Positions 1 through 5,598 of a stretch of DNA of 9,166 nucleotides are shown in pieces. Position numbers and translations under genes: made by a program. Position 1 is the first letter of the stretch. Each line of letters opens with the position of its first letter. Origin of the DNA: an uncultured Acidobacteriota bacterium (GTDB taxonomy: Bacteria; Acidobacteriota; Terriglobia; Terriglobales; Acidobacteriaceae); NCBI GenBank assembly GCA_903932385.1, contig CAIZGA010000429.1, forward strand, positions 1-9,166. The letters run 5' to 3'. Below the pieces are notes generated by a model. That model worked only from the letters and a program-made list of their open reading frames with translations. It made no database searches and was not told the origin of the DNA.

Positions 1-1
1 C

Positions 2-673
2 GCGCAGGGTGCCAGCCTCTATCTCGCCGCGCGCAATGCGGACCGTCTCGCCGTGGTCGCCGCCGACCTCCGCCTGCGGGGCGCGCACTACGTTGCCGAA
101 GGCGTCATCGACCTCGACAATACCGCGCAGCATCCCGCCCTCCTCGCCGACGTCATCAAACAACTCGGCGCGATTGATTTGGTTCTTCTCGCCCACGGCG
201 TCCTCGGCGACCAGCTCGAGTGCGAGCAGCATTACGACGCGGCAGAAGCCGTCCTCCGCACCAACCTGCTCTCCGCAGTTTCGCTGCTCACCCTGCTCGC
301 AAATTATTTTGTTCGGATTCAGAGCGGCACCCTCGCCGTCATCACCTCGGTCGCCGGCGACCGCGGCCGCAAGAGCAACTACGTCTACGGCACCTCCAAA
401 GGCGCGCTCAATATTTTTCTCGACGGCCTCCGCAACCGCATCGACCGCGAAGGCGTTCACGTGCTCACCATCCGCCCGGGCTTCGTTGCCACCGCCATGA
501 CCGCGCACCTGCCCCAGGGCCCGCTCTTCGCCTCGCCGCAAGTCGTCGCCGCCGGCATCCTCGCCGCCATCGAAAAACGCAAGGACGTCGTCTATCTCCC
601 CTGGTTCTGGGCGCCCATCATGTGCATCATCCGCGCCATCCCCAACCGCATCTTCAAAAAACTCAACCTCTAA
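2..673 (+). CDS. SDR family oxidoreductase, DprE2-like (5' truncated by window edge)
   Basis: This is the C-terminal 223 residues of a short-chain dehydrogenase; the Rossmann glycine motif and true start lie upstream. The frame is open from base 2 and reads GASLYLAARNADRL, the usual stretch just after the dinucleotide-binding loop, so the GTG at 53 is not taken as the start. HGVLGD stands where SDRs carry their NAG-type motif. The catalytic Ser is in ITSVAG (codon 347-349), and Tyr and Lys are in YGTSK (codons 386-388 and 398-400), followed by RPGFVATAMT. The long match of SVAGDRGRKSNYVYG and the tail AIPNRIFKKL resemble decaprenylphosphoryl-2-keto-ribose reductase (DprE2), which works with the FAD enzyme DprE1 to epimerise polyprenyl-phosphate pentose. 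In Gram-negatives the substrate of such homologues is usually unknown. A DprE1-like gene would be expected upstream, outside the window. The last 11 bp overlap the convergent gene at 663-935. Confidence 0.9.
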   Translation, partial: AQGASLYLAARNADRLAVVAADLRLRGAHYVAEGVIDLDNTAQHPALLADVIKQLGAIDLVLLAHGVLGDQLECEQHYDAAEAVLRTNLLSAVSLLTLLANYFVRIQSGTLAVITSVAGDRGRKSNYVYGTSKGALNIFLDGLRNRIDREGVHVLTIRPGFVATAMTAHLPQGPLFASPQVVAAGILAAIEKRKDVVYLPWFWAPIMCIIRAIPNRIFKKLNL

Positions 674-935
674 AAGTTGAGAACCAATGCTCATGCATGC
701 GATGCAGGAATTCTTTTGTTATGGGATATCCAGATGCCGATCCAATCACTGAATCGATTCCACATTTCTCGCAAAGTGCTGTGCGATTGTCATCGACCCA
801 CTCAGAAATTTCTGTGGCCGGATAAGTTTCAAGACAATAGAAGCATCCGCATAATGCACTCGCCTCTAATTCAGCACGATGATTCGCGCAATGCTGATGG
901 GCTTGAATAATGTCTGTCTTCATTTTCAATCCCAT
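663..935 (-). CDS. Small Cys-rich conserved cytoplasmic protein, probable zinc site
   Basis: This 90-residue protein matches a widespread short family usually annotated only as hypothetical or cytoplasmic protein. The family signature is visible in order: AHQHCANHR (12-20), CGCFYC (29-34), CEKCGIDSVIG (55-65) and GYPITKEFL (69-77), ending near a conserved Trp-Phe. The pairs C31/C34 and C55/C58 look like a four-cysteine zinc site; this is an inference, as is any role. There is no signal peptide or membrane segment. The start is uncertain: ATG at 935 or the in-frame ATG at 923 (start MKTDIIQAHQHC, close to where relatives begin), and neither has a clear Shine-Dalgarno. It lies 50 bp after the histidine phosphatase on the same strand with no terminator seen, so it may be the last gene of that operon. 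Base composition is clearly AT-richer than the surrounding genes (27 G/C in the 60 bases 721-780). Confidence 0.85.
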   Translation of the reverse strand: MGLKMKTDIIQAHQHCANHRAELEASALCGCFYCLETYPATEISEWVDDNRTALCEKCGIDSVIGSASGYPITKEFLHRMHEHWFSTFRG

Positions 936-985
936 TCATCGTGTTCACCATCATTGCAATCTCATCTCATGATTGGGAATACGAA

Positions 986-1762
986 TCAAAATTTAAAAGT
1001 CTGGTTATAGTTCTCCAGAATCAATCGCCCCTGGTTGCCCAGTTCCGGCTTTCCAATATATTTCGTCACGCTACAGTTCAGCGGTTTCTCATGCTCATCC
1101 AGATGCAGAAATTCTTCCGGCCCCAGCCGCTCAAAATTCGCACGTGTTGAAAGTATCGTCAGGTGGTGTGTAATTGCCATCACCCGCTTTCCGGAAAATT
1201 CCCGCGTCAGCGTAGCAATCCACGACAAGTTTCTCTCACGCACATCGGGAATATTCTCGCCATTCAAGTAGCGATAGTCATAATCGCCAAGCAACTCATA
1301 TAGCTCTCGTTGTCCGGAGTGCATCACAAAATAGATTTCCTGATCGTTATAAAGCAGCGCCAGCCCATGGTCTTTCTCGCGGATTCTCTCTTCGCGATAC
1401 ACCTTTGCTTTCGCCAACTCCGGCCACTCTTTTGTCATCAACGCCAGCGTCTGTTCCGTCCGCAGATACGGCGACACAAAAATCACATCCGGACATGCTT
1501 CACCCGCGGCGCGTAGACCACGCCCTACAGCTCTTGCCTGAGCTTCACCTTTTGGAGTAATTGGCGTGTCACGATCGCTATGGCCCAGCGCATAACGCGC
1601 ACTCAACATTTCCGCCATCGCACGCAACTCAGGATTTCTTCTGTCCGACTTTACTAGCTCTTTGAATCGCACATATTCTGCATCGGCATTCTTCTTGCTC
1701 CGCAGAATGTTGTAGGCAGATTCAGCATGTCGTATCAACAATAATTCTGTCGGCCATTTCAT
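986..1762 (-). CDS. Histidine phosphatase family protein (phosphoglycerate mutase-like)
   Basis: This 258-residue protein belongs to the histidine phosphatase superfamily. LLIRHAES (8-15) is the RHG-type motif, with Ala replacing Gly, containing the phospho-accepting His12 and Arg11. SPYLRTEQT (97-105) gives the second phosphate-binding Arg101. EERIREKDHG (124-133) carries the acidic proton donor region, and AITHH (196-200) supplies the second active-site His (199). All catalytic positions are present, so it should be an active phosphatase, but the substrate cannot be read from the sequence. No signal peptide is present. The ATG at 1762 is preceded by GAGGG, which overlaps the stop codon of the transglutaminase gene; the 9 bp gap indicates co-transcription and probably translational coupling. 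It is not a standard member of the ATP-grasp/alpha-E/transglutaminase cluster. Its base composition is lower in GC than that of the three genes upstream. Confidence 0.92.
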   Translation of the reverse strand: MKWPTELLLIRHAESAYNILRSKKNADAEYVRFKELVKSDRRNPELRAMAEMLSARYALGHSDRDTPITPKGEAQARAVGRGLRAAGEACPDVIFVSPYLRTEQTLALMTKEWPELAKAKVYREERIREKDHGLALLYNDQEIYFVMHSGQRELYELLGDYDYRYLNGENIPDVRERNLSWIATLTREFSGKRVMAITHHLTILSTRANFERLGPEEFLHLDEHEKPLNCSVTKYIGKPELGNQGRLILENYNQTFKF

Positions 1763-1778
1763 TTTGTACCCTCACTGC
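1763..1778 (-). promoter_or_regulatory. Shine-Dalgarno overlapping upstream stop codon
   Basis: On the minus strand the transglutaminase gene ends CAG-TGA, and the bases TGAGGG contain both its stop codon (1774-1772) and a good GAGGG ribosome-binding site, six bases before the histidine phosphatase ATG at 1762. This geometry supports the chosen start and suggests that terminating ribosomes re-initiate on the downstream gene. Confidence 0.6.
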
Positions 1779-2755
1779 TGCTGCTGCATCTGAGCAAAAG
1801 CAATCTGCTGCGCAGTCGGGGCCGGCGGCGGTTGCTGCGCCTTCTCCACCAGTATCGACCAGTCTTCCGGCACCGGCATCTCCTGGTCCAGCGCCGGCGG
1901 CTCTTCGCTCGGAGTCACCCGCACCGCCACCGTCAGCTCGCTGCCCGCATCGCCGCGAAAAATTCCCTTGGTCGGCGGCACGTCGGCATAGTCTCTCCCA
2001 ATCGCCGTGCGGATGTGGCGCTCTGCCGCCATCAACATGTTCGTCGGATCAAATCCCACCCATCCCAGATGCGGCATCAACGCCTCCACCCACGCATGCG
2101 TCGCGTCGGACGAACTGCGGTCGTGGTCCTCGCGCCCGTGGTGCAGATAGCCGGATACATACCGGCACGGAATTCCCATCTGCCGCACCAGCGCAATCAT
2201 CACGTGCGCAAAATCCTGGCACACGCCCTGCCGCCGCGCAATCGCTTCGTCAATCGGCGAATCCACCCGCGTGCTCTTCGGCACATAATCAAAATATTCA
2301 TAGAGCTTGTGGTTCAACTCATGCAGCACCATCAGCGGATCATCTTTCCTCCGCACATCCAACTCTTTCGCCAGCTTCATCAGCTCGTCGGTCGGCGCCG
2401 CAAATTCGCTCGGCAGCAGCATCTCCCAGTAATCGCCCTGCTCGATCATCGCGTCCAGTTCCTTCCACGCATCGGGGGCAAGAAACGCCGGCGGCAGCAG
2501 CGCTGGCTGCACCTCCACCAAACTCTCCGCCACAATCACCAACTGCTGGTGCTCGCCCGGAATATCAAAATGATGCACATGGTTGCCCAGATGGTCGCGG
2601 TAGCCAAACACGCGGCACCGCGGGCTCACCGACAAATGAAACGTCAGGCACCGCTGCGTCGTGTCGCTGCGCGGATGCATCCGCGTCTCCATCATGCTCT
2701 CGCTCACTGCGGAGCCGTAGAGGAATTTCGTCAGGTGCCGTATCGAGTAATACAT
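1772..2755 (-). CDS. Transglutaminase-like cysteine protease-fold protein (COG1305)
   Basis: This 327-residue protein has the bacterial transglutaminase-like N-terminal beta region (about 1-85, from MYYSIRHLTKFLYG) and a transglutaminase core (about 150-240). The papain-like triad is visible: Cys179 in GVCQDFAH, His220 in DATHAWVE and Asp236 in GFDPTN, followed by the family motif around GRDYADVPPTKGIFRG (253-268). The C-terminal 30 residues are Pro/Gln-rich and end in four Gln, encoded by a short CAG run next to the stop. There is no signal peptide, so it should be cytoplasmic. Members of this family hydrolyse or transfer amide bonds; in this cluster it is thought to act on a peptide-like product of the ATP-grasp enzyme, which is inference from conserved neighbourhood. 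ATG at 2755 is supported by the canonical N-terminus and a GGGAG upstream. The gap to the alpha-E gene is 23 bp. Confidence 0.95.
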   Translation of the reverse strand: MYYSIRHLTKFLYGSAVSESMMETRMHPRSDTTQRCLTFHLSVSPRCRVFGYRDHLGNHVHHFDIPGEHQQLVIVAESLVEVQPALLPPAFLAPDAWKELDAMIEQGDYWEMLLPSEFAAPTDELMKLAKELDVRRKDDPLMVLHELNHKLYEYFDYVPKSTRVDSPIDEAIARRQGVCQDFAHVMIALVRQMGIPCRYVSGYLHHGREDHDRSSSDATHAWVEALMPHLGWVGFDPTNMLMAAERHIRTAIGRDYADVPPTKGIFRGDAGSELTVAVRVTPSEEPPALDQEMPVPEDWSILVEKAQQPPPAPTAQQIAFAQMQQQQ

Positions 2756-2778
2756 TCCGCACTTTTCTCCCGCCGATA

Positions 2779-3765
2779 TTAACCGGCCAGCGCCGCCTGA
2801 ATCGAATAATTAATGTACAGCTTGTAAATCGTGGAGTGGATGGCGCGGCACTGCTGCACCACCCGTCGCAGCGTGCTCACCACGTCCTGCTCCAGAATTT
2901 CTTCCACCTGGCTGAAGCTCAGCGACGCCTGCAACCGCCCCGCCAGCCGCATCAACTCCGCCGCATCGCTCGCCGGCCCTTCGCCCGTTGCGCCGCGCCG
3001 TATCGCATCCAGCGCCGTCTGCAAACTGTCGATGGAAAATCTCACGCTGTGCGGGAACTGCGGGTTCAACAATAAAAATTCCAGGATCTTGTCCGGTGTG
3101 ATGTCCGCCGTGTACACCTTGCAGTACGCTTCAAACGCCGTGCACGATCGCAGCAATCCAATCCACTCCAGGTACTCGCTCACTTCATGCGGCCGTTCGG
3201 TCGCGCTCCAAAAATCTTTGTAGACCTCCAGCAGCATCGCCGTCGCCGTCGCGCGTTCCATGTACCGCCCCACTTGGATAAACTGCCATCCCTCGCCGTG
3301 GCTCATCGTGGAGTCGGTCACTCCCTGGAACTGATGCACCGCTTCCATCACCGATTGCAAAAATTCCGTCGGCTCCTCGGTGTCCGTCGCGCTGATGGGA
3401 TGCAGCTTCAAGTCCGGCCGCGTCACCTGCAGATACAAGCTGTTCAGCCGCTGCCACATCTCGGTCGATATCTGTTCGCGCACGTTGCGTGCATTCTCGC
3501 GCGCCGCCATGATGCAGCTCACCACGCTCGACGAAAGTTCTCGGTCAAAAATTATCCGCAGCGATAGCGCATACGCATCGCCCTCAAACTCCAGCCCCTT
3601 CGGCTGCCCCAGCGCGGCAATCACTTTTGTCCAGCGCCCGTCGGTCGTCACCGCGCCCTCGTCCAGCATCAGGCCCAGGTTCACGTCCAGCAGGCGCACC
3701 GTGTGCTCTGCCCGCTCCAGATAGCGGCTCATCCAATACAGGTTGTCGGCTACGCGCGATAGCAT
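2779..3765 (-). CDS. Alpha-E domain-containing protein (DUF403, COG2307)
   Basis: This all-helical protein of unknown biochemical activity is almost always encoded next to circularly permuted ATP-grasp and transglutaminase genes. The N-terminus MLSRVADNLYWMSRYLERAE is the hallmark of the family. The segment RYLERAEHTVRLLDV (14-28) is echoed by RYMERATATAMLLEV (167-181), consistent with an internal helical repeat; a C-terminal helical half follows, ending INYSIQAALAG. No catalytic motif is known. The start chosen is ATG 3765, with GAGGG four bases upstream, because relatives begin at MLSRVADN, giving 328 residues. An in-frame ATG at 3807 has an even better GAGGAG five bases upstream and would add 14 residues (MFGPRISWSASEGY), so both starts could be used. 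It is preceded by a repeat-filled gap of about 260 bp after the ATP-grasp gene. Confidence 0.95.
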   Translation of the reverse strand: MLSRVADNLYWMSRYLERAEHTVRLLDVNLGLMLDEGAVTTDGRWTKVIAALGQPKGLEFEGDAYALSLRIIFDRELSSSVVSCIMAARENARNVREQISTEMWQRLNSLYLQVTRPDLKLHPISATDTEEPTEFLQSVMEAVHQFQGVTDSTMSHGEGWQFIQVGRYMERATATAMLLEVYKDFWSATERPHEVSEYLEWIGLLRSCTAFEAYCKVYTADITPDKILEFLLLNPQFPHSVRFSIDSLQTALDAIRRGATGEGPASDAAELMRLAGRLQASLSFSQVEEILEQDVVSTLRRVVQQCRAIHSTIYKLYINYSIQAALAG

Positions 3766-3818
3766 GTATCCCTCGCTTGCACTCCATGAAATTCGTGGCC
3801 CGAACATCTGTACTCCTC
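3766..3818 (-). promoter_or_regulatory. Two in-frame ribosome-binding sites for the alpha-E gene
   Basis: GAGGAG at 3818-3813 sits five bases before ATG 3807, and GAGGG at 3774-3770 sits four bases before ATG 3765. Both ATGs are in the alpha-E frame. Family conservation favours 3765 while Shine-Dalgarno strength favours 3807, so the true start cannot be fixed by reading alone. Confidence 0.55.
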
Positions 3819-3848
3819 ACTGCCCTACGTCTGCTGTTCCCTGCAATT

Positions 3849-3959
3849 GCTTTTGATGTTAACGTTGCCTCAGATGTAGACGTTGCTTTTGCTTTTGCTT
3901 TTGACGCTGCTTTTGATGTTGATGTTGATGTTGCTTTTGATGCTGACGTTGACGTTGCC
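3849..3959. repeat. Degenerate 3/6-bp periodic tandem repeat
   Basis: The plus strand reads as alternating triplets drawn from GAT/GAC/GCT/GCC and GTT/TTT, for example three successive GATGTT units at 3915-3932 and three GCTTTT units around 3885-3902. On the minus strand, the sense of the operon, this is an A/C-rich, U-poor tract of AAAGCA, AACATC and AACGTC units directly ahead of the alpha-E ribosome-binding sites. It lies in the intercistronic gap. Such a leader would be weakly structured, but any regulatory role is inference. Confidence 0.75.
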
Positions 3960-3968
3960 CTTACTAAT

Positions 3969-4010
3969 CCCTAACCCCTAGCCCCTAGCCCCTAGCACCT
4001 AGCACCTAGC
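3969..4010 (-). repeat. Heptanucleotide tandem array with G-quadruplex motif
   Basis: Six tandem 7-bp units are present on the plus strand: CCCTAAC (3969), CCCTAGC (3976, 3983, 3990), then ACCTAGC (3997, 4004), decaying into ATTTAAT. Read on the minus strand, bases 3992-3969 form four G-tracts (4, 4, 4 and 3 G) separated by three-base CTA/CTA/TTA loops. This is a canonical quadruplex pattern reminiscent of telomeric repeats. It lies about 30 bp after the ATP-grasp stop codon and upstream of alpha-E, so it would appear in the operon mRNA. Confidence 0.8.
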
Positions 4011-4024
4011 ATTTAATCCCTGCC

Positions 4025-5473
4025 TTACTGACTCAGCACCCACGTATCTTTACTCCCGCCGCCCTGCGATGAATTCACCACCAGCGAACCCTTCTTCAGC
4101 GCCACGCGCGTCAACCCGCCCGGCACAATCGTCACCTTGTCGCCGAACAAAATATACGGCCGCAAATCCACATGCCGCGGCTCCAGCAGGTCGTCCACCA
4201 TACAGGGCGCACGCGAAAATGTAATCGTCGGCTGCGCAATATAATTTCTCGGGTCCGCTTCAATCCGCCGTGCAAATTCTTCCCGCTGCTCTTTGGTCGA
4301 GTGCGGCCCAATCAGCATTCCGTATCCGCCAGACTCGCCCACCGCCTTCACCACCAGCTTGTCCAGATTCTGCAGCACATGCTGCCGATGCGTCGGGTTC
4401 GTCAGCAGAAATGTTTCCACGTTGTTCAGCACCGCATCTTCGCCCAGAGAGTACTTGATGATCTGCGGCACGTACGCATACAGCGCCTTGTCATCCGCCA
4501 CGCCGGTGCCAAACGCATTCGATAGCGTCACATTGCCCGCGCGATACGCGTTGAACAATCCCGGCACGCCCAGCATTGAATCCGGCCGGAAAGAAATCGG
4601 ATCAATAAAGTCATCATCCACGCGACGATAGATCACATCCACGCGCCTCAGCCCGGTCGTCGTCCGCATGTAGACAACGTTGTCATGCACCAGCAGGTCG
4701 CGCCCTTCCACCAGCTCAATGCCCATCTGTCGCGCCAGGTACGCATGTTCAAAATATGCGGAATTAAAAACTCCCGGCGTCAGCACCACAATGTTCGGCT
4801 CCGGTCTTCCCTCCGGCGCCAGCGCGCGCAGCGTTCCCAGCAGCGCCTGCGTGTAATGTTCAATCGGCCGCACCGCATACCGCTGGAAGAGCTGCGGAAA
4901 TAGTCTCTTCATCACTCGCCGATTCGTCAGCATGTAACTCACGCCGCTCGGCACGCGCAGGTTGTCTTCCAGCACCACAAACTCGCCGTTCTCCAGGCGA
5001 ATTAAATCCGTGCCCACCACCGTGATGTAAACATTTCTCGGCACCTGCAGCCCGCGCATCTGCCGCCGAAACTGCTTGCAGCTGTACACCACTTCACGCG
5101 GCACCACGCCGTCATCAAGAATCCGTCCCTCGTGATAGATGTCGCGCAAAAATAAATTCAACGCCGTGATGCGCTGCGTCAGCCCGCGTTCAATTTTGTC
5201 CCACTCATTGCTGGTGATGATTCGCGGCAGCAAATCATATGGAAAAATCCGCTCCGTGCCTTCATCGCGTCCGTACACCGTAAACGTGATGCCCTGGTTC
5301 AGGAAGCTCATGTCCGCTGTCTGCTTGCGTCGCTTCAACTCGCCCGGCGGCAGCGAGGTGAAGTGTTCCAGCAGCGGCTCGTAATGCGAATGCAGGCGCG
5401 ACTCATCCACAAACATCTCGTCATATGCGTGGTCGAGAGTGTAGTTCTTCAGCGCTGGAGTCTGTGTCTTCAT
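4025..5473 (-). CDS. Circularly permuted type 2 ATP-grasp protein (COG2308)
   Basis: This is the first gene of the minus-strand operon, 482 residues from ATG 5473. Family blocks in order are: YDEMF (17-21), [25 protein letters not shown] (61-85), [21 protein letters not shown] (165-185), a predicted metal/ATP region, [12 protein letters not shown] (281-292), [24 protein letters not shown] (313-336), [18 protein letters not shown] (373-390, glycine-rich loop), DLRPYILFG (436-444) and the signature [14 protein letters not shown] (467-480). ATP-grasp enzymes activate carboxylates to acyl-phosphates for amide bond formation; this branch is predicted to be a peptide or amide ligase of unknown substrate. 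Upstream in-frame starts exist at ATG 5503 and GTG 5563. The likely promoter overlaps the region 5514-5541, so 5563 is unlikely, 5503 would be nearly leaderless and 5473 leaves a leader of about 34 bases, though its Shine-Dalgarno is weak. Confidence 0.96.
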   Translation of the reverse strand: MKTQTPALKNYTLDHAYDEMFVDESRLHSHYEPLLEHFTSLPPGELKRRKQTADMSFLNQGITFTVYGRDEGTERIFPYDLLPRIITSNEWDKIERGLTQRITALNLFLRDIYHEGRILDDGVVPREVVYSCKQFRRQMRGLQVPRNVYITVVGTDLIRLENGEFVVLEDNLRVPSGVSYMLTNRRVMKRLFPQLFQRYAVRPIEHYTQALLGTLRALAPEGRPEPNIVVLTPGVFNSAYFEHAYLARQMGIELVEGRDLLVHDNVVYMRTTTGLRRVDVIYRRVDDDFIDPISFRPDSMLGVPGLFNAYRAGNVTLSNAFGTGVADDKALYAYVPQIIKYSLGEDAVLNNVETFLLTNPTHRQHVLQNLDKLVVKAVGESGGYGMLIGPHSTKEQREEFARRIEADPRNYIAQPTITFSRAPCMVDDLLEPRHVDLRPYILFGDKVTIVPGGLTRVALKKGSLVVNSSQGGGSKDTWVLSQ

Positions 5474-5513
5474 GTCCGGTTCCGCGTTGCCTGCTGAATT
5501 CATGGGTTGTTTG

Positions 5514-5541
5514 AGTATAGTGGCCAATCCCGTTCCTTCAA
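5514..5541 (-). promoter_or_regulatory. Probable sigma-70-type promoter of the ATP-grasp operon
   Basis: Minus strand: a -35-like TTGAAG (5541-5536), a 16-base spacer and a -10-like TATACT (5519-5514), matching 4 of 6 and 5 of 6 consensus bases. Transcription would start near 5507, between the candidate start codons 5563 and 5473. It was found by eye only. Confidence 0.45.
5516..5521 (+). promoter_or_regulatory. Possible -10 box for the dipeptidyl peptidase gene
   Basis: TATAGT on the plus strand (5 of 6 match to TATAAT) shares its TATA core with the minus-strand TATACT at 5519-5514. No good -35 is seen at the right distance, and the resulting leader to ATG 5599 would be about 70 bases. Support is weak. 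Confidence 0.25.
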
Positions 5542-5598
5542 AATCCTTTCGCGCTCCCGCCACCCCACTTCATCTGCGATACACTCCCATCAAACCGT

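Noticed and set aside
220..825. 201-codon plus-strand open frame across the dehydrogenase end
   Set aside because: Arg/Pro/His-rich out-of-frame reading of the SDR gene; the in-frame SDR motifs settle the coding frame.
958..975. CAATC/GATTG inverted repeat after the histidine phosphatase stop as a terminator
   Set aside because: Only 5 bp of stem with a 9-base loop and no T-tract on the minus strand.
1832..2782. 316-codon plus-strand open frame, Arg/His-rich
   Set aside because: Antisense shadow of the transglutaminase gene, which has a complete catalytic triad; low-complexity composition and no domain.
3969..4010. CRISPR array or eukaryotic telomere
   Set aside because: Units are 7 bp with no spacers, the array is short and internal to an operon, and all flanking genes are bacterial.
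5474..5563. Extended N-terminus for the ATP-grasp protein from GTG 5563
   Set aside because: The extra 30 residues do not look like family sequence, there is no Shine-Dalgarno, and a plausible promoter overlaps this stretch.
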